Shown here: positions 23,271-30,311 of the stretch, one piece after another
Layout of the letters: each line of letters starts with the position of its first letter
Position numbering within the stretch: position 1 is the first letter of the stretch
Assembly (NCBI GenBank): GCA_002796125.1
Contig: PCWA01000073.1
Coordinates: 1 to 38,195 of the forward strand
DNA: 38,195 nucleotides
Reading direction: 5' to 3'
Source of the DNA: Candidatus Ghiorseimicrobium undicola
GTDB lineage: Bacteria > Omnitrophota > Gorgyraeia > Ghiorseimicrobiales > Ghiorseimicrobiaceae
The notes under the pieces: generated by a model
What the model was told of the DNA's origin: nothing
The model's input: only the letters and a program-made list of their open reading frames with translations
Databases searched by the model: none
Program-made: the position numbers and the translations under genes

Positions 23271-24860
23271 CTAAGTGTTATTAGAATAGGCTGAATAATT
23301 AATTTCCGGAAAGATATTATCTTTTCGTTCTATGTCTTCGATGGCTTCGTAATTAAATACGTCTCTTTCCAGGTAGTCGTTTAACTGATAAAACCTGTGC
23401 AGGTGCGTTATGCTGCGTTTGGCGGCGTATTCGCTAAAAGCGCCGGTTTTCATCATAAACGCCCAATCGCTTGATTGTGCCAACAGCAATTCCCGCGACA
23501 TTTGATTCAACACCCTTTCTTTTACGCCTTCGGCTCCTCTGTTCCGCTTTGCCGCCTCGGCCATGCGTTCCTGCGCCCGGTGGATATGCGGATATATCCA
23601 GTCATTTGAACCATTAAGCCAAACCTCATAATAGCCTTTCCAGCCCCAGCTGGACGGCGCCGGATTAATCACCTGATTCTTGGGATATATCTTCAGGTAA
23701 CGGGAAGGCGTCGTCAGCTTTACGGTATCCTGATCGTAGCAGATCTTACGGATAAGAAAGTTAAGCCAATCAACCCCTTCAAACCACCAATGCCCGAACA
23801 ACTCAGCATCGTACGGAGCAAGTATAATCGGCTTTCTGCCTAAGGTCGGCTGTAAATATTCCACTTGCTTCTGACGGTTAAACATAAAATTCCCTGCGTG
23901 TTCTGCCGCTTTATCCATGGCTATTTTACGGTCATAGGGCTCTTTCTGATTAAACGGGCCGGAAATGCGATAATATTTAATACCCGTATTTACCCGGTTT
24001 CCACACGGAGAAATGTAAGGGCGTATATAATCATAATCCAGATCAAACCCTATATCCCGATAATATTCGCGATAGGCGTAATCTCCCGGGTATCCATCTA
24101 CCGAAGACCAAACACTTTTGGACGATTCGTGATCCCTGCCAAAGAGCGCAACCCGGTTAGGGGTATAATATCCGGAATACACCCCAAACTTCGGCCTGGG
24201 CCTGGCGAACATCACGCCATGAGTTTCTAAAAGAAAATACCTTATGCCTTCATCTTTTAAAAGCCTGTCCAATCCTTCAAAATAACCGCATTCGGGAAGC
24301 CAGATGCCCAGCGGCTCACGCAAGAAAAATTTCCGATACGAATTAACTCCTACGCGAATCTGGGCACGCACCGCATCTTTATTTAGGCTTAAAAGCGGAA
24401 GAAAACCGTGAGTTGCCCCACAAGTGATGATCTCAAGGCGCCCCGCATCCTGATGCCTTCGAAACTGAGAAATCAAATCGGTGCTGTAAGAATTCAAAAA
24501 TTTATCTTTTGTGCTGGTAAAACGCCGGTAATACATCAAAGCAATCGGCTGAAAACGAGAGTCGAAACGCGTACGGTCGAGCTCTTTCTCCGATAATTCT
24601 ATCAGCTTATCCAGATGCTTTACATAACGCTCCCTTAACAGATTATCAGCTATCATATTGCAAAGCGAAGGGGATAAATTCAGGGTAAAACATGAATCCA
24701 CATTATCGCGCTCCAGCCCTTCAAGCATCTCCAAAAGCGGAATATATGTTTCGGTTAGCGCTTCAAAAAACCATCTCTCTTCCAGGAATTCGTCATATTC
24801 AGGGTGGCGCACAAAAGGAAGATGCGCATGCAAGACCAAAGCCAAATAGCCTTTTTCCAT
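23271..24860 (-). CDS. GH57 1,4-alpha-glucan branching enzyme (DUF1957)
   Basis: This 529-residue protein has a GH57 barrel followed by DUF1957. Region 1 is VLHAHLPFVRHPE (9-21). Glu190 in IWLPECGYFEGL is the expected nucleophile and Asp351 in PYDAELFGHWWFEG the acid, as in archaeal GH57 branching enzymes (Glu183 and Asp354 in Thermococcus kodakarensis). The C-terminal helices (DWIYPHIHRAQERM, then ELLLAQSSDWAFMM) are diagnostic for the branching subfamily. It introduces alpha-1,6 branches in glycogen-like polymer. It begins four bases after the DUF4912 gene, with AAGGA before the ATG. The 109-bp gap downstream holds no gene. Confidence 0.93.
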   Translation of the reverse strand: MEKGYLALVLHAHLPFVRHPEYDEFLEERWFFEALTETYIPLLEMLEGLERDNVDSCFTLNLSPSLCNMIADNLLRERYVKHLDKLIELSEKELDRTRFDSRFQPIALMYYRRFTSTKDKFLNSYSTDLISQFRRHQDAGRLEIITCGATHGFLPLLSLNKDAVRAQIRVGVNSYRKFFLREPLGIWLPECGYFEGLDRLLKDEGIRYFLLETHGVMFARPRPKFGVYSGYYTPNRVALFGRDHESSKSVWSSVDGYPGDYAYREYYRDIGFDLDYDYIRPYISPCGNRVNTGIKYYRISGPFNQKEPYDRKIAMDKAAEHAGNFMFNRQKQVEYLQPTLGRKPIILAPYDAELFGHWWFEGVDWLNFLIRKICYDQDTVKLTTPSRYLKIYPKNQVINPAPSSWGWKGYYEVWLNGSNDWIYPHIHRAQERMAEAAKRNRGAEGVKERVLNQMSRELLLAQSSDWAFMMKTGAFSEYAAKRSITHLHRFYQLNDYLERDVFNYEAIEDIERKDNIFPEINYSAYSNNT

Positions 24861-24864
24861 TTGA

Positions 24865-25914
24865 TTAATCCTTGGTAAACCGCTTAACCGCGGGAGTTCT
24901 GGTTAACTTATGTTTTTTATTCGGAGATACTGCCTGGACCTCATATTTAAAATCTCCTTCGGGCAAGGCATACCTTAAAGAAAAGGTGCCATCATCACGC
25001 AAGGAAACTTTTTTACCCTCAACGCTAACTTCCGATTTCGGCCTGGTCCTTCCGTAAAGAATCAACTCTGTCCATACTTCAAGGAAAAAATCTTCTTTAA
25101 GTTTTTCCCGCTCCGAAAATAAACTACTAATGCCCCAGGAAGATACCGGAGAAGAAATTTGTTTTTTAAAAATCTCTTCTATTTTCTTTTTTACCTCAAG
25201 TGAACTCTTCCCGGATAAATCCATCATACCAAAAAGCCTGAAAAACTCCTCATCCGGCAAAGCCCATTCTTCATCAATCACGGAAGAAATTCCGAAATAA
25301 GGCGCCTTTATGATATTTGAGCGGGCAACAGCAAAAAATTTTCCGTAAACTGTCATCAAGCCTATTTCTACGCACCATTCGCGCTCAGGATTATCGACAT
25401 TTATATACCAGTTAGCAGCATCAAAATTTATGCCGAGATCGAAGAAATTATTGGCATTATCACCCCTGAAATCGCGTACGCCCGTAACATCATAAACTCT
25501 CAAAACCCAGCGTAGGTTCTGCCTTTCTTCCAACGGGATAAACGATATCACTTCGTTTATTCTCTCTTCAGATATATCCCAATAAGCGTGCAGCCACCAC
25601 GGATCGCGCGCCAGAAGCATTAGGCGGTTATCTTTATACCTTTTAGGAAGGCTGTAAGCAGGTACTGGCTGAGGTTCCTTCAGCAATAAACCCTGCTCAG
25701 GCGGCTTGGCCGCTTCCACATATACCGCCTGCGGCTGCGTGAATGCCGCGCGCCTGCGGGAAAAAAATCTGGAGGTTTTTACGGGGAGAGTTTTCTTTTG
25801 CGATATTTTTTTTGCTTTTGGTTTTACCGCTCTAAAAGAAACCTTCTTTGCCAGCGCCTTACGGCCAACGGCTCTCTTTGCTATCTTCTTGGTTTGCTTT
25901 TGCTTTTTTTTCAT
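24865..25914 (-). CDS. DUF4912 protein with basic N-terminal tail
   Basis: The ATG at 25914 follows GGAGGTGAGC and gives 349 residues; the longer frame begins with a GTG that lies within this ribosome site. The first 60 residues are strongly Lys/Arg-rich with no fixed fold expected. Residues 95-240 form a DUF4912 domain, with LLARDPWWLHAYWDI and WVLRVYDVTGV near the front and SSWGISSLFSE further on. The last 70 residues end in a beta-rich segment (RDDGTFSLRYALPEGDF). DUF4912 genes often travel with GH57 branching enzymes. Here the two are four bases apart. The biochemical role is unknown; the basic tail suggests binding to polyanion or polymer. Confidence 0.85.
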   Translation of the reverse strand: MKKKQKQTKKIAKRAVGRKALAKKVSFRAVKPKAKKISQKKTLPVKTSRFFSRRRAAFTQPQAVYVEAAKPPEQGLLLKEPQPVPAYSLPKRYKDNRLMLLARDPWWLHAYWDISEERINEVISFIPLEERQNLRWVLRVYDVTGVRDFRGDNANNFFDLGINFDAANWYINVDNPEREWCVEIGLMTVYGKFFAVARSNIIKAPYFGISSVIDEEWALPDEEFFRLFGMMDLSGKSSLEVKKKIEEIFKKQISSPVSSWGISSLFSEREKLKEDFFLEVWTELILYGRTRPKSEVSVEGKKVSLRDDGTFSLRYALPEGDFKYEVQAVSPNKKHKLTRTPAVKRFTKD

Positions 25915-25977
25915 GCTCACCTCCACGCAGGCAATATTTGCTACCGTTATTTTCGCCCGCCAACACAGTTATCGGCC

Positions 25978-26021
25978 ATTGTCCGGCTTGACCGGACAAT
26001 CCAGACTCTCGCTCCCTGGAT
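25978..26021. repeat. Palindrome-rich segment ahead of the DUF4912-GH57 operon
   Basis: Two inverted repeats overlap here. ATTGTCCGG/CCGGACAAT (25978-25986 with 25992-26000) is a perfect 9-bp stem with a 5-base loop. ATCCAG/CTGGAT (25999-26004 with 26016-26021) is a second stem. The segment sits in the 136-bp gap upstream of the DUF4912 gene and could be a repeat element or a leader structure. It occurs once in this window. Confidence 0.5.
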
Positions 26022-26062
26022 CACACCGATTTGATCAGGGGATAACATTAGCCGCGAAAATG

Positions 26063-26626
26063 TCAACAAATCCTCAGGCCTAATTCAAAAGCCTGCTTTA
26101 AAAAATCCGCATGCCTTAAAACCGATCCCTTTTCATCAAGTCCTGCACAAAAAAACTCCTCTTTATAAACTGCGTTTATGACCGAAAAGAAATTTTTTAT
26201 AACGGCTTTAGCGTTATCAAAAAAATCCTGCCGCTCTGATGCCTCGACGGATATAAACGCGCCTATCCTTTTTTTGGAGGCAAATATATCCGTGTTGAAT
26301 AAATATTTCCCGCGCCAGGCACATTGAAACCTGTCTATCATCATTTTAGTTTGCGCGCTGAGTGAGCCAAAAAAAATAGGCGATGCAATAATTACCGCAT
26401 CCGCCTTTAAGACCTTTTGATACACTTGCTGTATGTCATCTTTAACCTTGCAATTTCCATTATTTAACATATCCGCGCATTCCTGGCAAGGAGAAAACTT
26501 CAGGTTATTTAAGATAACTTTTTCTGTCTCAGCGCCTCTGGAACGCGCGCCCTCAAGCGAGTTTTCTAATAATAAATCCGTGTTTCCTTCCAAGCGCGGG
26601 CTTCCGCTAATTCCTAATATATACAT
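26063..26626 (-). CDS. NADPH-dependent FMN reductase/flavodoxin-fold protein with Cys cluster
   Basis: Starting at the ATG at 26626 gives 187 residues beginning MYILGISGSPRLEGNT, the phosphate-binding loop of the FMN_red/WrbA-like family; the longer frame begins with a GTG at 26677. The next motif, SPCQECADMLNNGNC near residues 45-58, carries three cysteines, as in iron-sulfur flavoproteins. VIIASPIFFGSLSAQTKMMIDR near 80-101 is the second FMN loop. It is likely a cytoplasmic FMN electron carrier or reductase, possibly with a [4Fe-4S] cluster. No strong ribosome site precedes the ATG. Confidence 0.82.
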   Translation of the reverse strand: MYILGISGSPRLEGNTDLLLENSLEGARSRGAETEKVILNNLKFSPCQECADMLNNGNCKVKDDIQQVYQKVLKADAVIIASPIFFGSLSAQTKMMIDRFQCAWRGKYLFNTDIFASKKRIGAFISVEASERQDFFDNAKAVIKNFFSVINAVYKEEFFCAGLDEKGSVLRHADFLKQAFELGLRIC

Positions 26627-26738
26627 AAATAATAAGTTTCGCTTAAGGCTATCGCGCTGAGCAAAACCGCTATACACCTATTCGAATTTTTCTAATTATC
26701 GCAAAAATTCTACTTACATGCAAGTAAAAAAAATAACC

Positions 26739-27314
26739 CTAATAATTTTCGGCTATAAGCTCAAAATAAGCCTGGGGATGTTCACAGGCGGGGCATTTTT
26801 CGGGCGGTTGATTACCCTCGATGACTCGCCCGCAGTTGCGGCAATGCCATTTAACGCTTGCCTCTGCCTTAAATACTTTTCCCTGTTTTAAATTACTCAG
26901 GAGCTTACGATAACGCCTTTCATGTTCCATTTCAACTTTGGCAATTTCCTCAAATTGCAATGCAGCCTTTTCAAAGCCTTCTTCTCGGGCGATTTTCCCG
27001 GCATCTTTATAAATAGTACCCCATTCAAGCTGCTCTCCTGCCGCAGCCGCCTCTAAATTGCTGGCCGTATCGGAAATAGTTCCCGCGGGATATGTAGCGG
27101 TAATCTCCGCATCTCCCCCTTCCAGCAATTTAAAGAACCGCTTGGCGTGTTCTTTTTCGTTATCCGCGGTTTCAAGGAAAATAGCGGCTATCTGCTCATA
27201 CCCTGCTTTTTTGGCGGCGCCGGCAAAATACGTATAACGGTTTCTTGCTTGCGACTCACCGGCAAAAGCGGCAAGAAGATTTTTTTCTGTTCTGCTCCCT
27301 TTTAAACTTTTCAT
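26739..27314 (-). CDS. rbr: Rubrerythrin
   Basis: This is a full-length 191-residue rubrerythrin. The diiron domain uses Glu20 (FAGESQARNRY), Glu53 and His56 (NEKEHA), Glu94 and Glu97 (GEQLEW), and Glu128 and His131 (VEMEHERRY). A C-terminal rubredoxin domain has Cys158-x2-Cys161 and Cys174-x2-Cys177. It reduces hydrogen peroxide to water using electrons from rubredoxin-type donors. A strong GGAGGAAAG precedes the ATG. It lies between the FMN reductase and the PNPOx-fold gene, with 37 bp to the latter, so the group may form a single transcript. Confidence 0.96.
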   Translation of the reverse strand: MKSLKGSRTEKNLLAAFAGESQARNRYTYFAGAAKKAGYEQIAAIFLETADNEKEHAKRFFKLLEGGDAEITATYPAGTISDTASNLEAAAAGEQLEWGTIYKDAGKIAREEGFEKAALQFEEIAKVEMEHERRYRKLLSNLKQGKVFKAEASVKWHCRNCGRVIEGNQPPEKCPACEHPQAYFELIAENY

Positions 27315-27351
27315 CTTTCCTCCATAGCTTATCGCTAAAAAAATACTCTTA

Positions 27352-27813
27352 TTATTTAATTTTTATGTGCGCAGGCGTAAGGTCTATCACCTCATCAACA
27401 TCCATAACGATTAAATACTTCGGTTTCGGCAGGAGCGCCTCCGGATGGCTGATGTGGCCTTTCTTCCCCTGCACGCTATTTATCACTCTCTGCGTGATGC
27501 GGCTGTTTATTTTCTTTTCCCATGCCTCAACAACATCATGCTCCAGCTTATCAGCATCTTCTATCCTCGCCTTGCCTTTTAAACAATATCCTTCAAATTT
27601 ATTTTCATCTATACCGGTTACGCTTATAAAATTATTTGCCTCTAAGTTTTTATAAGTATTCTTCTTAAACAAATCCAGTAAATACACTTTTCCTTCGGGA
27701 GTAATCTTAACTATACCCTTGCAGGCATTATGAGGGTAACCTTGATTATCCTGTGTTGTAACTATCGTAAAACTAAGGTGCTTAAAAAAATAAACTATGT
27801 CCTCTGAAAGCAT
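27352..27813 (-). CDS. Pyridoxamine 5'-phosphate oxidase-fold flavin-binding protein
   Basis: This is a 153-residue split-barrel protein. The start, LSEDIVYFFKHLSFTIVTTQDNQGYPHNA, followed by GKVYLLDLFKKNTYKNLEAN, is the pattern of the PNPOx-like group, which often binds FMN. VYVD-like strands follow, and a helical C-terminus ends in VMDVDEVIDLTPAHIKI. It could be an FMN-dependent reductase or a flavin/F420-binding stress protein; the cofactor is not determined. It starts 26 bp after the desulforedoxin-like gene, with no clear ribosome site. Confidence 0.8.
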   Translation of the reverse strand: MLSEDIVYFFKHLSFTIVTTQDNQGYPHNACKGIVKITPEGKVYLLDLFKKNTYKNLEANNFISVTGIDENKFEGYCLKGKARIEDADKLEHDVVEAWEKKINSRITQRVINSVQGKKGHISHPEALLPKPKYLIVMDVDEVIDLTPAHIKIK

Positions 27814-27839
27814 AACAAAGATTATTAATAATCTATTTT

Positions 27840-28013
27840 TTATCTCTTCTTTGCTTTTTTCCCGGGTTTGGCCTTTGCCTTAACCTTGGATTTTGGCTTC
27901 ATCGGCCGGCTGCAACACCAAAGCGTAGACTTGGAAATTCCGCACTCATCCACAATTATCTCTCTGCCGCAAGGAACACACTTAAGCTTGGCGCCTTTTT
28001 TAAGCTTTGCCAT
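27840..28013 (-). CDS. Desulforedoxin-like Cys protein with Lys-rich tail
   Basis: The ATG at 28013 follows GAAGGAGG and gives 57 residues; the longer frame opens with TTG inside the leader. Cys12-x2-Cys15 and adjacent Cys33-Cys34, followed by SRPM, form the desulforedoxin/desulfoferrodoxin-N metal site. An extra Cys is at 24. The last 20 residues are almost all Lys, Ala and Pro, an unusual addition that could bind nucleic acid or acidic partners. A strong promoter (28079-28108) and a structured leader (28020-28071) lie directly upstream. The following PNPOx-fold and rubrerythrin genes may share the transcript. Confidence 0.8.
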   Translation of the reverse strand: MAKLKKGAKLKCVPCGREIIVDECGISKSTLWCCSRPMKPKSKVKAKAKPGKKAKKR

Positions 28014-28019
28014 ATACCC

Positions 28020-28071
28020 CTCCTTCATAGTGAATGAACACTTACGCAATACCTTATAAGCGTAAGGTGTT
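28020..28071 (-). promoter_or_regulatory. Structured leader element, copy B, before a desulforedoxin-like gene
   Basis: On the minus strand a stem (28060-28071 with 28037-28047, one bulged base) encloses a 12-base loop (28048-28059) and is followed by a 17-base linker to AAGGAG. Stem and linker match the element at 11902-11952 at most positions. TTACGC/GCGTAA here replaces TTGCGC/GCGCAA there, a compensated pair. The loop is the near-exact reverse complement. The predicted transcription start from the promoter at 28079-28108 is at the first base of the stem, so the element forms the very 5' end of the mRNA. Confidence 0.65.
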
Positions 28072-28078
28072 TTGTCTT

Positions 28079-28108
28079 ATTATAAGCTTTATTTTCCTTA
28101 AATGTCAA
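28079..28108 (-). promoter_or_regulatory. Consensus sigma-70 promoter of the desulforedoxin-like, PNPOx, rubrerythrin genes
   Basis: TTGACA (28103-28108) and TATAAT (28079-28084), both perfect matches to consensus, are separated by 18 bases on the minus strand. The predicted start is near 28071-28072, where leader element B begins. The match in both hexamers makes this one of the clearest promoters in the window. Confidence 0.8.
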
Positions 28109-28118
28109 AGGTTATTCC

Positions 28119-28143
28119 AGCAGCCCGCGCTTTTTGGGCTGCT
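28119..28143 (-). terminator. Hairpin closing the cooC-fprA operon
   Basis: AGCAGCCC (28119-28126) and GGGCTGCT (28136-28143) form a perfect 8-bp GC-rich stem with a 9-base loop, starting three bases after the flavodiiron protein stop codon. The tail on the minus strand is not T-rich (GGAATAACC), so it may need help or only protect the 3' end. The next promoter begins within 11 bases. Confidence 0.55.
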
Positions 28144-28145
28144 AT

Positions 28146-29333
28146 TTACTTCAACAGTTTGCCAAAATTCCTGCCAAAGTCAAAACATTCACCCTTCTCT
28201 TTTTCATCCGGTATAAATTGAACGGATAAACCCGGCTGCGCAAGATTTATGCCTGCTTTCTCTAAAATCTCCTCAATATTCTTCACCGCGCCTCCTGCCC
28301 AGCCATATGAGCCAAAAACGCAAGCGATCCTGTTTTTGGGCCTCAATCCTTTTAAAAATTCCAAAAATGAGGCGATATTCGGCAGCATGTCATTATCGTG
28401 AGTGGATGAGCCGATAACAAAACCCTTAGCATCCAGCATCTCTTTCATAATTTCCGTTCTCTCGGATACCGCAACATCAAAGAGCTTAACCTCTAAGCCG
28501 CTCTCCGCAATGCCATCAGCGATTCTTCGTGCCATTTTTTCCGTAGCCGACCACATCGTCTCATAGACAACCACCACCTTGAGCCTTGCTTTATTTTTTG
28601 CCCAGTCAATATATGAATTTATTATTTTCTGCGGGTTTTTTCTCCATATGATACCGTGGCTGGGGGCGATCATGTCGATGGCGATATTTGATTTTTGCAC
28701 TTCTTCTATTTTAGACAATATTACTCCGCTTAACGGCCAGAGAATATTAGCATAGTATTTTGCTGCCTCATCCATAAGCGTGCAATCATCAACCTCATCG
28801 TCAAATATTCTAGAACTGGCAAAATGCTGCCCAAACGCATCGTTAGGAAGAAGCAGTTTTTCTTGTTGGCAATAAGTAAACATGCTGTCCGGCCAGTGAA
28901 TCATAGGCGCCTCAATAAAAGAAAGGGTACGTTCTCCTAACTCTAATCTATCCGAGGTTTTTACCGTCTGAAAATCAAGGTTTAGATAATAATTTTTATA
29001 AAGCCCGGCTTTGCACTTTTCGCTGCCAAAAACCTTCGCCTTGGGACAGAGCTTTATCAGCTCTGGGAGGGCGCCGGAATGGTCGGTCTCAACATGATTT
29101 GCGATGATGTAATCTATTTTTTCAGGCGCGATTATACGGCGTATATTTTCGATCATCTCTTTAGCGAATGGGGCGAAAACAGTATCCACTAAAGCGACTT
29201 TTTTATCTACGATAAGATAGGCGTTATAACTCGTGCCTCGTTTAGTGGCATAAGTGTGTCCGTGAAAATGGCGCATATTCCAATCAACGGCGCCCACCCA
29301 ATAAATACCTTTTTTTATTTCAATGCCGCCCAC
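28146..29333 (-). CDS. fprA: Flavodiiron protein (rubredoxin:oxygen oxidoreductase, FprA type)
   Basis: The protein has 395 residues. A metallo-beta-lactamase-like domain carries the diiron ligands His80, Glu82, Asp84 and His85 (NHVETDHSG), a His in MIHWPDSM, an Asp near DAFGQHF and a late His in PSHGIIW. The C-terminal flavodoxin domain (about 250-395) has VVVYETMWSATEKMA and GSYGWAGGA. It reduces oxygen or nitric oxide to harmless products. The GTG start at 29333 is preceded by AAGGAG, which overlaps the end of the high-molecular-weight rubredoxin gene, so the two are coupled. It ends the cooC-led operon. Confidence 0.95.
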   Translation of the reverse strand: MGGIEIKKGIYWVGAVDWNMRHFHGHTYATKRGTSYNAYLIVDKKVALVDTVFAPFAKEMIENIRRIIAPEKIDYIIANHVETDHSGALPELIKLCPKAKVFGSEKCKAGLYKNYYLNLDFQTVKTSDRLELGERTLSFIEAPMIHWPDSMFTYCQQEKLLLPNDAFGQHFASSRIFDDEVDDCTLMDEAAKYYANILWPLSGVILSKIEEVQKSNIAIDMIAPSHGIIWRKNPQKIINSYIDWAKNKARLKVVVVYETMWSATEKMARRIADGIAESGLEVKLFDVAVSERTEIMKEMLDAKGFVIGSSTHDNDMLPNIASFLEFLKGLRPKNRIACVFGSYGWAGGAVKNIEEILEKAGINLAQPGLSVQFIPDEKEKGECFDFGRNFGKLLK

Positions 29334-29339
29334 GCGTAA

Positions 29340-30029
29340 TCACTCCTTTTCAAATTGGCCCTTACCCGCGCCGCAGACGGGACATACCCAATTATCAGGC
29401 AAGCCTTCAAACGCGGTATTCGGTTTTATACCGTTATCAGGGTCTGCCGCTTCCGGATTGTAAACATAGTTACATACTCTACAACAGTATCTCTGTACGG
29501 CTTTTTGCCCTTTCCTAACAATCTCTTCCCGCAGAAATGTCGGTGCAGCCTGTGGCGTTGTGCCATGTTTTACGTTATGGTAATATTCATAGGTCATAAG
29601 GCGGCCAGTTTTTATAAAACCGGTTTCTGAAAGCCGCGCCAAAAAAAGAACATGGCTGCCGCAATCAAACTCTTCCACAACCTCTGCAGAAAAATAACAA
29701 ATCGCGTTATCAAGGACTATTGGACAGCCGGAGGAAAGCCTTTTGAAATTTACATCCTTAAACTTATCGGTTTCCCTGCCTGATTTGAAACCAAACTTTC
29801 CGATAAAACCCAGAGGAGTAGATTCCTCCAATATGGAAACAGCAAACTCTTTGCTTTTTTTTATAAATGAATAGGTAAGATTTTCTTTATTAATGCTTGC
29901 GGCGACTTTAGGGGGATTGCTGGTTATCTGAAAAACCACGTTGGCAATCTGCGCGTTAAGGAAAGCTCCATTGCAAGCGGATATTATGTATAAGCCATAG
30001 CTTAAATTATGCAGCACATTAGTATCCAT
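29340..30029 (-). CDS. hrb: Flavin reductase-rubredoxin fusion (high molecular weight rubredoxin)
   Basis: This is a 229-residue fusion. Residues 1-165 form a flavin-reductase-like FMN-binding split barrel ([13 protein letters not shown] at the start, [15 protein letters not shown] near 38-52, [11 protein letters not shown] further on). Residues 178-229 form a rubredoxin domain with two C-x2-C pairs ([12 protein letters not shown] and [11 protein letters not shown]). In Moorella thermoacetica the equivalent protein Hrb passes electrons from NADH to the flavodiiron protein FprA, and the two genes are adjacent here too. The following GTG start is six bases away. Confidence 0.93.
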   Translation of the reverse strand: MDTNVLHNLSYGLYIISACNGAFLNAQIANVVFQITSNPPKVAASINKENLTYSFIKKSKEFAVSILEESTPLGFIGKFGFKSGRETDKFKDVNFKRLSSGCPIVLDNAICYFSAEVVEEFDCGSHVLFLARLSETGFIKTGRLMTYEYYHNVKHGTTPQAAPTFLREEIVRKGQKAVQRYCCRVCNYVYNPEAADPDNGIKPNTAFEGLPDNWVCPVCGAGKGQFEKE

Positions 30030-30059
30030 ACGGCTTAAAGGCAGTCTTTAATTTTTTTT

Positions 30060-30281
30060 TCAGACCGCGGCTACTTCTTTTATTTCCGGCACATCTTTTT
30101 TTATCGCCTTTTCCACGCCCATCTTTAGAGTCATCGCGCTCATCGGACAGGCGCCGCATGCCCCGGTCAATTTAACCTTCACTATTCCGTCCGGGCTGAC
30201 ATCTACCAACTGGACATCTCCGCCGTCGGCGGCAAGCATCGGGCGTATTTTGTCTAATGCCGCTTCTACTTTTTGACGCAT
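30060..30281 (-). CDS. Nfu-type iron-sulfur scaffold (NifU C-terminal domain)
   Basis: This 73-residue single-domain protein is all NifU C-terminal domain. Cys42-x2-Cys45 in GACGACPMSAMTLKMGVE binds a transient [4Fe-4S] cluster between two subunits. Its length is typical of stand-alone Nfu proteins in anaerobes. It probably supplies clusters to the ferredoxin and CO dehydrogenase encoded upstream in the same operon. AAAGGAT precedes the ATG, and 30 bp separate it from the ferredoxin-domain gene. Confidence 0.92.
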   Translation of the reverse strand: MRQKVEAALDKIRPMLAADGGDVQLVDVSPDGIVKVKLTGACGACPMSAMTLKMGVEKAIKKDVPEIKEVAAV

Positions 30282-30311
30282 ATAAATATCCTTTCCGGAT
30301 TTAAAAAGCCT

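Noticed and set aside
26038-26066. TTGACA at 26061-26066 as promoter of the DUF4912 operon
   Set aside because: No acceptable -10 element lies 16-18 bases away; only TATCCC or ATCCCC is found.
13338-26731. 14-base sequence ATGCAAGTAAAAAA shared at 13338 and 26718
   Set aside because: In an AT-rich 38-kb window a few such matches are expected by chance, and the flanks are not similar.
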